Assembly: GCF_023715245.1 (NCBI RefSeq)
Contig: NZ_JAMBNV010000004.1
Location: 62,001-126,000 of the forward strand
Reading direction: 5' to 3'
Source of the DNA: Sporosarcina luteola
Lineage (GTDB): Bacteria > Bacillota > Bacilli > Bacillales_A > Planococcaceae
Length of the DNA stretch: 64,000 nucleotides
Every line of letters starts with the position of its first letter. Position 1 is the stretch's first letter. The notes beneath the pieces are model-generated. The model saw nothing but the letters and a program-made list of their open reading frames with translations, was not told the origin of the DNA and did not search any database. Both the position numbers and the translations under genes were made by a program. Shown one piece after another: positions 16,179 to 24,314 of this stretch.

Positions 16179-17024
16179 TCACCATCCGTTAATGAAGAAG
16201 CCGATTGTTTCGATTTCGTCTTCGTTCAATTCTCGTTGCAGGGTGCTTGCCATTTCTTTGCGGACGGCTTCTTCGTTCCCTGCATGTTTTTGGGTGAGCA
16301 GGGCTGCGTTTTTCAGCAGCTGCAAAAACGAGCTGAATTCTTCTTTCGTTAAAGGCGCTGGATGATGGGAGAGGAAGTAACTATCTGCATCGTATTTTTC
16401 TAATTGCTGAACGAGCTTCAGTATTTTTCCCACCGTATAATTCCACTTTTCCGCATACAGATTCGCATAGAGGCAATCCCCTAAAAACAGTGCCTTTTCT
16501 TCCGGAATGAACACAATGCATGAATCGCTTGAATGGTCGCCGCCGATGTGTTCAATTTCACAAGTCACTCCACCTACATGTACTGTCATTCGATTTTCGA
16601 AGACAATCGTAGGAAGCTGAACTTGGATATCCCGCTCAGTACCGAATTCTTCCTTGATTGCGTCTGCACAAAAAGGGATTTCCGTTCCTTCCTCTACTCG
16701 TTGATCCAAGTCTTCGTCTTCCCAGGACAGAGACTGCATTTCTTTAATATTTCCGTAGGTCTCCTTACAGGAAATACTCGGTACGGCAATTTCACGCATG
16801 CCAAAGACATGGTCCCAATGCCAATGGGTGAGGATGAGTAGATCCGCACTGATTCCAATTTCCTCTAGCTGTTGTAAAAAAAGCTTGGCGTGCTGTGAGG
16901 AATTACCGGAGTCAATGAGAACTGTCTTTTCTTCCCCGACAATCGCCCCTAGGATCGGGCGGTCCGTTACTTGAACAGGCGGTAAATAATAAAGTCTATC
17001 GGATATCTTCGTTAGTTTTTGCAT
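16179..17024 (-). CDS. MBL-fold metallo-hydrolase
   Basis: 281 residues from the ATG at 17024, which has AAGGAG seven bases upstream; the longer open frame overlaps the neighbouring gene and starts with a poor basic stretch. The metallo-beta-lactamase motif THWHWDH (H-x-H-x-DH) is near residue 73, GGDHSSDS near 150, GDCLYA near 173 and a late FLSHHPAP. It resembles glyoxalase II or SoxH-like hydrolases, with an added helical C-terminal part. The substrate is not apparent. It may be co-transcribed with the LLM oxidoreductase, 31 bases upstream. Confidence 0.85.
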   Translation of the reverse strand: MQKLTKISDRLYYLPPVQVTDRPILGAIVGEEKTVLIDSGNSSQHAKLFLQQLEEIGISADLLILTHWHWDHVFGMREIAVPSISCKETYGNIKEMQSLSWEDEDLDQRVEEGTEIPFCADAIKEEFGTERDIQVQLPTIVFENRMTVHVGGVTCEIEHIGGDHSSDSCIVFIPEEKALFLGDCLYANLYAEKWNYTVGKILKLVQQLEKYDADSYFLSHHPAPLTKEEFSSFLQLLKNAALLTQKHAGNEEAVRKEMASTLQRELNEDEIETIGFFINGW

Positions 17025-17055
17025 TTGTCTTCTCCTTACTTTATAGCTATATCTG

Positions 17056-18111
17056 TTATTGCGCGTTTTCTTTTTCCCATCGTTCAATTTCAGCTCTGAC
17101 AATTGGAGCCACTTCCGTTCCTAGCAGCTCAATCGCCCTCATAACGTCTTCATGCGGCATGGAACCGACAGGAACGTGGAGCATGAAACGTTCAACTCCG
17201 ACATTTTTACGGAGGTAGATGATCTTCTCTGCGACTGTGGCTGCATCTCCTACGTACATGGCCCCTTCCAAACTGCTCGCTGCTTCGAAGGTTGCACGCG
17301 TGTACGGCCCCCACCCTCGCTCTTTTCCTAAGACATTCATTACTTGAGCCGTTGGCGGGAAGAATTTATCCTTTGCTTCGGCTGTTGTCTCTCCTACAAA
17401 CCCATGGGAATGGGATGCAATCTTTAGCTTCGATACGTCATGTCCCGCCCTCTCAGCAGCTCGTTTATATAACTCCACAATCGGCGCAAACTGCAACGGA
17501 CTGCCGCCAATGATTGCAAGTACAAGAGGAAGCCCGAGAACGCCAGCACGCACAGCCGACTGCGGGGTTCCTCCGCTCGCAATCCAAATTGGCAAACGAT
17601 CTTGTTCAGGTCGTGGATACACACCTAGATTCGGAATGGTAGAACGATGTTTCCCATTCCATGTAACCTTTTCGGAGTCATTGATTTTCAATAGTAATTC
17701 CAGTTTCTCATCAAACAATTCATTATAATCCTGAAGATCGTAGCCAAAGAGAGGAAACGATTCGATGAAGGATCCCCGGCCCGCCATTATTTCAGCACGG
17801 CCATTTGATATCGCATCAACCGTTGCAAACTGTTGGTAGAGCCTTACAGGGTCGTCAGAGGACAAAACAGAGACTGCACTCGTCAATTTAATTCGGCTTG
17901 TCCGTGCGGCCGCTGCTGCAAGCAGAACAGCAGGCGATGAGCAGGCGAAATCTTCACGATGATGCTCCCCTACCCCGAATACATCCAACCCGACTTTATC
18001 CGCCAACACGATTTCTTCCACGACTTCACGGATGCGTTCCGCATGACTAACAACTTTACCCGTTTCTACATCAGGCGTCGTTTCCACGAATGTTGTAATA
18101 CCGATTTCCAT
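17056..18111 (-). CDS. LLM class flavin-dependent oxidoreductase
   Basis: 351 residues, luciferase-like TIM barrel. Recognisable segments are the start MEIGITTFVETTPD, GVGEHHREDFACSSP, ISNGRAEIMAGRGSF and LPIWIASGGTPQSAVRAG, typical of the FMN/F420-type monooxygenase family without the luciferase beta partner. These enzymes oxidise small organic substrates with reduced FMN; the substrate here is unknown. AGGAGG precedes the start by eight bases. The MBL hydrolase gene follows in the same direction. Confidence 0.88.
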   Translation of the reverse strand: MEIGITTFVETTPDVETGKVVSHAERIREVVEEIVLADKVGLDVFGVGEHHREDFACSSPAVLLAAAAARTSRIKLTSAVSVLSSDDPVRLYQQFATVDAISNGRAEIMAGRGSFIESFPLFGYDLQDYNELFDEKLELLLKINDSEKVTWNGKHRSTIPNLGVYPRPEQDRLPIWIASGGTPQSAVRAGVLGLPLVLAIIGGSPLQFAPIVELYKRAAERAGHDVSKLKIASHSHGFVGETTAEAKDKFFPPTAQVMNVLGKERGWGPYTRATFEAASSLEGAMYVGDAATVAEKIIYLRKNVGVERFMLHVPVGSMPHEDVMRAIELLGTEVAPIVRAEIERWEKENAQ

Positions 18112-18280
18112 TTTTATTGCCTCCTAATTTACTCAGTAGCTTTTGCCCTATTGTATACCAACATTGAAGTAACAGCTGTTCCAAGGCATTCGCCATTCAA
18201 TTCAAAAAGTGAGCCATTCCTGGCATAACTCCGGAGGCAACTGAATAAATTTGAACATATGCTTGCAAAGGAGTGATCGA

Positions 18281-18346
18281 GTGGCAAAATGTAAAAAATG
18301 TGGTGCAGACAAATCCCAATGCAAGAATTGCAAAAAATGCAGTTAA
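18281..18346 (+). CDS. 21-residue Cys-rich microprotein
   Basis: A GTG start at 18281 lies eight bases after AAAGGAG, and the ORF ends at TAA 18344-18346. After MAK the peptide is CKKCGADKSQCKNCKKC plus Ser: two CxxC pairs separated by seven residues. Five Cys in 21 residues with eight Lys or basic-polar residues suggest a tiny zinc or iron binder. A good intrinsic terminator follows 25 bases later. The family is not recognised. The ribosome site, the Cys pattern and the terminator together argue for a real gene. Confidence 0.6.
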   Translation: MAKCKKCGADKSQCKNCKKCS

Positions 18347-18370
18347 CATAGGTTATTATGAAATGCTTTT

Positions 18371-18394
18371 GTTCCCATACCGGGAACTTTTTTT
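18371..18394 (+). terminator. Rho-independent terminator after the Cys-rich ORF
   Basis: GTTCCC-ataccg-GGAAC-type hairpin at 18371-18387 followed by seven T residues on the plus strand. It overlaps the 3' end of the convergent RNase H-like gene by a few bases. Confidence 0.8.
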
Positions 18395-19055
18395 ATTCCT
18401 TCGCTCTTTCGATTGTTGCCGATACTTCAATACCATTCATTGCTTGTGTCGCTAGCCGGTCTGCCTCGGCATTCTTTTTTCGCGATACCAACTCATATTC
18501 CGGTCGAATTCCAAGCTCTTTCATTTTCGCTTCAATTCGATCTCCCCAACTGTATAGATTGTTTTCAATGACTGGCCATTCCTCGCTCAGATGATTGATG
18601 ACGACCCGGGAATCCCCGATGAACCGTACGGAAAGGTCATGAACGTTCAACAGCTCCAACTCTTGCAAGCAAAAATGAAGTGCTGCATATTCGGCTTCGT
18701 TATTCGAGATCAGCTCTGTTACAGCTATGTTTCTTCTTAGACGATAAGACGTCCCGTTCTGATCGTAGTAAATGACACAGCCTAAACCAGCAGCCTTCGT
18801 CGTCAGGTCGAATCCCCCATCAAAATAAACCGTAATATTATGCGGTTCCGTTTCAATCCCTTTCAAATAGCCCTTCATTTCCTTAACCGTCCACGAACTG
18901 TCGAAACGGTCGATGAACTTTATGCTTTTTGCGCGCCCCGTCCTCTCCAAATCTTCCGCAATGCGAACAGCCTGTGCTGCATCCATCTCCTCGGAACGGA
19001 AAATGGTCTCCATCCCTTTAGGCGATTTGTATATCCATTCCACTATGACGTTCAT
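18393..19055 (-). CDS. RNase H-like (reverse transcriptase-like) protein, YpeP type
   Basis: 220 residues. A ~65-residue N-terminal part is followed by an RNase HI fold: YFDGGFD (first Asp), NNEAEYAAL (Glu), GDSRVVI (Asp) and KKNAEADRLA (last Asp), so all four carboxylates are present. This matches the Bacillales proteins annotated as reverse transcriptase-like, such as B. subtilis YpeP, which are RNase HI homologues. GGAGGGAAAAGCC gives the start. The N-terminal segment may help bind hybrids. Confidence 0.85.
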   Translation of the reverse strand: MNVIVEWIYKSPKGMETIFRSEEMDAAQAVRIAEDLERTGRAKSIKFIDRFDSSWTVKEMKGYLKGIETEPHNITVYFDGGFDLTTKAAGLGCVIYYDQNGTSYRLRRNIAVTELISNNEAEYAALHFCLQELELLNVHDLSVRFIGDSRVVINHLSEEWPVIENNLYSWGDRIEAKMKELGIRPEYELVSRKKNAEADRLATQAMNGIEVSATIERAKE

Positions 19056-19091
19056 GGCTTTTCCCTCCAGTGGTAATCACTGCTTCATTAT

Positions 19092-20435
19092 TTACAAGTA
19101 TTCATCTGTTTCCCATTTCCTTTGGAATTCACTAAATTGTTGTTCCATATAATCTTCACTAGGCACATGAGTAAGGATTTCCTCTTGACTAAAAACTTTC
19201 CCCCCCTTAATGACTCGATGAATATCCTTTGTATGTTTAATATCCTCTAACGGATTGTTATTTAGAATGATAATGTCAGCAATATTTCCTTCTTTTATTG
19301 CCCCGACTGCATCTAAGTTAATTGATCGTGCCGCTTTTATTGTCGCCGCTTGCAAAGCTTCCATCTCAGTCAATCCAATTTCAACGAATAATTCCAGTTC
19401 TCTATGCAACGCCATACCCGGAATGGTCCAAATTAATGCCGGGGTATCCGTACCTGTAACGACAGTCCCTCCCAGATCAAAGTAGGTTTTCGCTATCTTT
19501 TTTGTAAACTTGTTGAGCTTGCCAACTTGTTCATTTAATAGATCTATTTGCTCAGACATATTGCGCCAGTGCTCAATGAGTATATTATTCTTTTCGAGCG
19601 ACTTTGTTATATTGTTTTTTGGATACCAATAGTCTGGGGACTGCTCCACTTGATCAGTAACAACGAGAGTTGGGCAGAGCTTTACATTATAGTGAATCAT
19701 TTGTTGACAAAGCTCTTGTATCTTATTCTCATCAGGTGTATCCCAGTTAATGTGACTCCACTCCGTTTGGTCGGCTGATGGATACCATCCTGGATAAATC
19801 GCTTGTGCAAATCCAGATGCATGTTCAAACCAAGTGACACCAATTTGCGCGGCATCTAAGGCATTCAAGTCCTTTGAATGGATAAGATCACAGCTAACTT
19901 CCACCTCAAACTTCTTTGCCTCGTCAACTGCTGCGTGCATCACTTCCCTGTTTGCCCAGCCATAGACTTTTATAAATTTCGCTCCAGCGCCAACTTGTCG
20001 TCTTACTTCTTTTCTAGCTTCGACAGGATCATCAGTAACGAAGTTTCCAAAGCTAGTTTGCCCCCAAAGCCCCGGAGTACCGTCAATCATTCGATCCGCG
20101 GCATATACAGTAGGTGATGGTGCATCGATGGGTGCATGTATCAAGTTTTCAAGCATGTATACATTCCCCGCTGTATTCCGCACCGTCGTAACCCCAGATG
20201 CCAAAAAATGAGGTGCAAATCTTTCTTGGATATGACAATGCATATCCAACAAGCCAGGGATAATATATTTCCCCTGCGCATCAATGACAGAAACCCCTTC
20301 CGGCAATGGATCATTAGATTGGTAAACCTTCCGTATTTTAGTTTCCTTAATTTCAATCGAACCGAAAAATGACCTACCATTCTCCACATCAATAATCATT
20401 CCATTTTTGACAACATAATTCATATACTCAACCAT
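19092..20435 (-). CDS. Amidohydrolase family protein (imidazolonepropionase-like)
   Basis: 447 residues. Metal-site motifs in order: LDMHCHI near residue 63, KVYGW with the bridging Lys near 155, a mid-chain His in CDLIHSKD, WFEHASGF and VTGTDTP with the catalytic Asp. The C-terminal EGNIADIIILNNNPLEDI closes the small beta domain. This is the subtype 1 amidohydrolase layout of prolidase-like and imidazolonepropionase-like proteins. It is a single gene, divergent from the Rgg-type regulator, which may control it. The substrate is unknown. Confidence 0.85.
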   Translation of the reverse strand: MVEYMNYVVKNGMIIDVENGRSFFGSIEIKETKIRKVYQSNDPLPEGVSVIDAQGKYIIPGLLDMHCHIQERFAPHFLASGVTTVRNTAGNVYMLENLIHAPIDAPSPTVYAADRMIDGTPGLWGQTSFGNFVTDDPVEARKEVRRQVGAGAKFIKVYGWANREVMHAAVDEAKKFEVEVSCDLIHSKDLNALDAAQIGVTWFEHASGFAQAIYPGWYPSADQTEWSHINWDTPDENKIQELCQQMIHYNVKLCPTLVVTDQVEQSPDYWYPKNNITKSLEKNNILIEHWRNMSEQIDLLNEQVGKLNKFTKKIAKTYFDLGGTVVTGTDTPALIWTIPGMALHRELELFVEIGLTEMEALQAATIKAARSINLDAVGAIKEGNIADIIILNNNPLEDIKHTKDIHRVIKGGKVFSQEEILTHVPSEDYMEQQFSEFQRKWETDEYL

Positions 20436-20548
20436 TTGTCATCCCCCTTTTTAAAAAACGAACTATCTATATCCATTTTATAGTAATATTTAAATGAACA
20501 CGGAATAGTTTTCATATAGTGGAATCGAATTGTAGGAGGGGGATTTGA

Positions 20549-21448
20549 ATGAAAGCATATGGGGAAACGCTTCGGCAAATTCGTGAACAAAAGGGGTTAA
20601 CGATGAAGGAACTATCCGAAGGGATATGTTCAATTTCATTTTTATCAAAATTTGAACGTGGCGATTCTGACATTAGTCTCGGATTATTAACTGAGATTAC
20701 AAAAAAACTAATGATCGGTCTTGATGAGTTTTTATACATTCACAATGAGTACAATCCCGATAAACTTGAGCAATTCTTTAAAAATGTAAACACTGCTTAT
20801 TATGAAAGTAATTCCGTACAGTTGAAAAACTTAAAGAATGAGGAAATGAGAAAATGGGAGAAGTACAAAATTCCTACATACCAGTACAATATGCTGATGA
20901 TTGAAGTGTTTGAAAATATTGTTGATCATAATGCTATAGATAAGGAAGCGAGCGAGGAAGACATTCGGCTATTGTCCAACTATTTATTTCGCGTCGAAGT
21001 ATGGGGATATTATGAATTCATGCTTTATAATGCAACGATGCTATTTCTTACGCCTGAAATGGTTGCACAGCTTTCCAAAACTGCATATGAAAAAAGCAAT
21101 CGATACCATCAGTATAAAAAGGTGAATGACGTCATTATAACAATTATTATGAATACCATTACGTATTTATTGGGACCCGTGAATGATTTTGATAAACCAA
21201 TAATATTTCAAGCTGAAATAAATGAGTTCTTCTCCTATTTAGAGCAACTTGCCCTGCCAGAGAATCATTTATTCGAGAGGGTGAATTTACTTCATTTACG
21301 TGGCGCTTATGATTTAAAAACAGGAAATATAGAGAGCGGAACAAACAAAATCCAACAATCCATTCAAATCCTGAGTGATCTAGGTTCGCAAGGTTTTGCG
21401 AATCGATTAGAACAGTATTTGCAACAAATCTTAGAGCATACCCGATAA
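20549..21448 (+). CDS. Rgg/GadR/MutR family transcriptional regulator
   Basis: 299 residues. An N-terminal HTH_3 domain (YGETLRQIREQKGLTMKELSEGICSISFLSKFERGDSDI, residues 4-42) is followed by an all-helical C-terminal domain of about 220 residues, the architecture of Rgg-type regulators, which in streptococci bind short peptide pheromones through TPR-like repeats. TAGGAGGGGGATTTGA precedes the ATG. It is transcribed away from the amidohydrolase gene across a 113-base intergenic region. No nearby hydrophobic pheromone ORF was recognised, so the peptide link is inference. Confidence 0.85.
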   Translation: MKAYGETLRQIREQKGLTMKELSEGICSISFLSKFERGDSDISLGLLTEITKKLMIGLDEFLYIHNEYNPDKLEQFFKNVNTAYYESNSVQLKNLKNEEMRKWEKYKIPTYQYNMLMIEVFENIVDHNAIDKEASEEDIRLLSNYLFRVEVWGYYEFMLYNATMLFLTPEMVAQLSKTAYEKSNRYHQYKKVNDVIITIIMNTITYLLGPVNDFDKPIIFQAEINEFFSYLEQLALPENHLFERVNLLHLRGAYDLKTGNIESGTNKIQQSIQILSDLGSQGFANRLEQYLQQILEHTR

Positions 21449-21467
21449 GCCGTACACACTTAGCAGT

Positions 21468-21512
21468 GATGCCTGTGCGGCAAACTATACTGATTATGCA
21501 CTACACAGGCAA
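21468..21512. repeat. Dispersed inverted-repeat element, copy 2 (internally deleted, ~45 bp)
   Basis: GATGCCTGTGCGGCAAACTAT at the left is followed after TGATTATGCACTA by CACAGGCAAC, so the two ends are joined with about 100 bases of interior missing. The remaining ends can pair (GCCTGTG/CACAGGC), and it may act as a terminator between two convergent genes. Confidence 0.7.
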
Positions 21513-21530
21513 CTACTACGTCACGTGCCC

Positions 21531-22463
21531 CTAGCTTCGCTTGACGCTTCCTGATACAAGGATGGATCCTAATATCACGATGATCGCGCCTATGATAAAT
21601 TGTAAATTTACCGCCGTCCCGATAAACACAATTTCGGTTAGGATTGCCCAAAACACATACGTATTGTTCAGTGATTGTCCTCTAGCGGCTCCGATTAAAT
21701 CAATTGATGAGTAGTATAAGGAATAGTTAAGAGTTCCTAAAAGTCCTGCGATGACGATGACCCATACGATGCTTGATGTTGCCGCTTCAAACACTAGAGG
21801 ATAGCCACTCATCAATGGAACGAGGATAACTCCATAACTGAGGGCTGAAGTGATTTGCCTAATATTAATCGCATACAGCGGCACGACCTCTTTTCCTCTC
21901 ATTCCCCAAGCACCGATCACGCCTTCAAGTCCCCAAAAGATGGCCGCTCCTAATGAAAACAATATCCCGATGAAAAAGGTGCTCTCAGTATCGAACTTCG
22001 TTGGAACATATGCCAATATAATGACACCAATAATGCTCAATACAACGCCGGACCATGTTCTTCCGTTCATTTTCTCCTTCAAAAAAAAGAAAGCAAGCAC
22101 TGCTCCTATGCCAGGAAATATTGATGCAATGCTTGCTGCGTACGTTACTCCGGCGTATTGAATCCCGAGAAAATAAAAACTCATAGCCAACGGTCCGCCT
22201 GCCAATGCACCCATCACTAAAATAGCGCCACTCTTCGTTTTATAAAGCTTTAAGACATTGATAAATTCCCCTTTAACAATCATCAGCAACGAAATCCAAA
22301 TTGCAGAAAAAAAGTCATGCATGAAAGCAGCAATTATTGGGGCTAGCATGACGAACTCTTTAAAAGGTGTACTCGCGATAATTATACCAATTATTACAGT
22401 GTCCACTCCCCACGCTATTGCGGAAGTAGCCCCTAGGCCTATACCTTTAGCACTTTTTTTCAT
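21531..22463 (-). CDS. DMT superfamily (EamA) transporter
   Basis: 310 residues from the ATG at 22463 (AGAAGAGG upstream); an earlier in-frame start lacks a ribosome site. Ten hydrophobic segments form two EamA repeats; the first ends around ILAYVPTKFDTEST, and the second begins IFWGLEGVIGAWGMRGKEVVPL. These proteins move amino acids, nucleobases or related metabolites across the membrane, usually outward. The substrate is not deducible. The gene is flanked by two copies of the dispersed inverted-repeat element. Confidence 0.85.
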   Translation of the reverse strand: MKKSAKGIGLGATSAIAWGVDTVIIGIIIASTPFKEFVMLAPIIAAFMHDFFSAIWISLLMIVKGEFINVLKLYKTKSGAILVMGALAGGPLAMSFYFLGIQYAGVTYAASIASIFPGIGAVLAFFFLKEKMNGRTWSGVVLSIIGVIILAYVPTKFDTESTFFIGILFSLGAAIFWGLEGVIGAWGMRGKEVVPLYAINIRQITSALSYGVILVPLMSGYPLVFEAATSSIVWVIVIAGLLGTLNYSLYYSSIDLIGAARGQSLNNTYVFWAILTEIVFIGTAVNLQFIIGAIIVILGSILVSGSVKRS

Positions 22464-22555
22464 CAAATTTACCTCTTCTCGAAAATCATCTAGCCTGCAA
22501 TCCACTCCTTATTAATTTGTCTATCATCGAGAATATTATACCTACCCAAATTTGG

Positions 22556-22701
22556 GGTGCCTGTGCAGCAAACTATTCTGCCTATTCACTACAATTGAGT
22601 AAAAAAAATAAAGAAACCAACAGATTCAATGATCAGTCAGCTTCTTTATGAGTTTTTATACAAATAGTTGAATTGTCATAAATGAACCTTGCACAGGCAC
22701 C
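22556..22701. repeat. Dispersed inverted-repeat element, copy 3 (146 bp)
   Basis: Ends GGTGCCTGTGCAGCA and TTGCACAGGCACC form a terminal inverted repeat; inner blocks CACTACAATTGAGTAAAA and TTGTCATAAATG match copies 1 and 4. The middle holds its own stem region near AAAGAAACCAAC. It lies between the transporter and the YueI-like gene. Confidence 0.85.
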
Positions 22702-22713
22702 GACACAATTAGC

Positions 22714-23166
22714 TTACCGATTGTTCGGCTTAAATAGCTTGGCGATGAGGGAGAGAGGGCTTTTCTTAGTGCTCTTTTGGGGCTCAGTAGTGGAAATTTC
22801 TCTTGTTACAAAGATCTCCTCTTTATTGATGGCATGGTCATATGCGAGGATTAGACCGATTTCAGTTTCATGTTCTTGATTTGTAACATATCTGTAAGAG
22901 ACATCATATTTGGAAGCAATCTTCGTGTATTTTGACAGCACGCGATAGTGTATATTGCCATTCAAGTATAGACGGGCCTCTCTATTTTCTTTTAGGGCCT
23001 CTTCGACTTGTTTATATACTCCTCTTTCCCTCACTTGCTCTTTTGTAAGTGCAATGACAATTCGCTCACGGATTGTCCCAAGAAATTTCCGACGTTCGTC
23101 TGGTTTCGTTACTCTCGGGCCATAAATCCCTTGCTGAAGATAATCATCAATATTATTACCAGACAT
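22714..23166 (-). CDS. YueI family protein (DUF1694)
   Basis: 150 residues from the ATG at 23166, which follows GAGGAGGTATTTCG. The family start (DDYLQQGIYGPRVTKPDERRKFLGTIRERIVIALT) is recognisable, with the later block RLYLNGNIHYRVLSKYTKIASKYDVSYRYV. YueI-type proteins are small, soluble and of unknown function in Bacilli. The C-terminus ends in a short basic tail. A terminal inverted-repeat element lies just downstream. Confidence 0.85.
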   Translation of the reverse strand: MSGNNIDDYLQQGIYGPRVTKPDERRKFLGTIRERIVIALTKEQVRERGVYKQVEEALKENREARLYLNGNIHYRVLSKYTKIASKYDVSYRYVTNQEHETEIGLILAYDHAINKEEIFVTREISTTEPQKSTKKSPLSLIAKLFKPNNR

Positions 23167-23225
23167 CGAAATACCTCCTCTGTTCATGTTCAATTCATCT
23201 GTGATATATACCAATATAGACAAAA

Positions 23226-23244
23226 GACAGCTACTAGAGCTGCC
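23226..23244 (-). terminator. Terminator of the allantoin degradation operon
   Basis: GGCAGCT-ctagt-AGCTGTC hairpin followed by TTTTGTC on the minus strand, 12 bases past the carbamate kinase stop. Confidence 0.75.
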
Positions 23245-23255
23245 TTCTGGTTATT

Positions 23256-24194
23256 TTATAGTGTTACACGCGTGCCTGTTTTGCCTTCAAGTGCATCTTT
23301 AAGCTTGTCAATGGAAGTGATGACAACGTTTTTGCCGCCTTTTTCTAGGAACATAATCGCAGCTTCAATTTTCGGACCCATGCTTCCTTTCGGGAAGTGG
23401 CCTTCTTCCATATAACGAAGTGCTTCTTCAACTGTCATTTCAAGCAGGTTTTGTTGTTGTGGAGTTCCGAAGTGGATCGCCACTTGTTCAACACCTGTTA
23501 GGATGAATAGGTAGTCTGCTTTTACTTCCGCTGCAAGTAATGCACTTGCGAAGTCTTTATCGATAACTGCATCTGTACCTTTTAGGATACCGTTTTCTTC
23601 AGTGACAGGGATTCCGCCGCCGCCAGCTGTAATAACAGTGATTTCTTTGTCAAGAAGTGCTTCGATCGCTTCTTTCTCAACGATTCTAACTGGTTTTGGA
23701 GAAGCGACAACGCGTCTATATCCGCGACCGCTATCCTCGATGTAAGAAATCTTCTCTGTCTCAAGGATTTTGTCTAATTCTTCTTGTGTGTAGAATGGAC
23801 CAATTGGTTTCGTCGGATTAGCGAAAGCTGGATCCTCTTTAGAAACAACGGATTGTGTAACAACTGTTGCAATCGGTCTGTTAATGCCACGTTCAACCAT
23901 TTTGTTCTTGAATTCTTGCTGGATCAAATAACCAAGATTACCTTGTGTTTCAGCGTCCAATACATCTAGTGGATAAGCTGGAACAACAGATTCTGCCATT
24001 TGGTTTTTAATTAGCGTATTCCCCACTTGCGGACCATTTCCGTGAGTGATTACAACTGTGTTACCTTGCTCGATCAAATCAAGGACTGGACCACTACTTT
24101 CACCAATGTTCTGGATTTGCTCTTCAAGCGTACCTTTTTGTCCTTCTTTAATGATGGCATTTCCACCGATAGCTAATACAACTCTTTTACTCAT
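23256..24194 (-). CDS. arcC: Carbamate kinase (catabolic; AllK role)
   Basis: 312 residues from the ATG at 24194 (AAAGGAGAGTTATCA upstream). The amino-acid-kinase fold starts KRVVLAIGGNAI, with THGNGPQVGN near 52, the family block GRGYRRVVASPKP, AGGGGIPV and the late IDKDFASALLA and FPKGSMGPKIEAA. It converts carbamoyl phosphate and ADP into ATP, CO2 and NH3. As the last gene of an operon whose previous products release carbamoyl phosphate from oxalurate, it should act as the energy-conserving step, like E. coli AllK (YbcF), rather than in arginine deimination; no arc genes are nearby. Confidence 0.92.
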   Translation of the reverse strand: MSKRVVLAIGGNAIIKEGQKGTLEEQIQNIGESSGPVLDLIEQGNTVVITHGNGPQVGNTLIKNQMAESVVPAYPLDVLDAETQGNLGYLIQQEFKNKMVERGINRPIATVVTQSVVSKEDPAFANPTKPIGPFYTQEELDKILETEKISYIEDSGRGYRRVVASPKPVRIVEKEAIEALLDKEITVITAGGGGIPVTEENGILKGTDAVIDKDFASALLAAEVKADYLFILTGVEQVAIHFGTPQQQNLLEMTVEEALRYMEEGHFPKGSMGPKIEAAIMFLEKGGKNVVITSIDKLKDALEGKTGTRVTL

Positions 24195-24272
24195 TGATAA
24201 CTCTCCTTTACTCACGCGAGTATGACTTTCACTTCCATTGGAAGCATTCTTTATTTTACAGAAAAGAGGAGA

Positions 24273-24304
24273 GGAGAGGAACTAGCTTTTAACAATTCCT
24301 CTCC
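24273..24304 (-). terminator. Intra-operon hairpin between allG and carbamate kinase
   Basis: GGAGAGGAA/TTCCTCTCC stem with a 14-base loop, 11 bases past the allG stop, followed by CTCTCCTCTTTTC on the minus strand rather than a clean T run. It may be a partial terminator or a stabilising 3' structure. Confidence 0.55.
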
Positions 24305-24314
24305 AAAAAATCCA

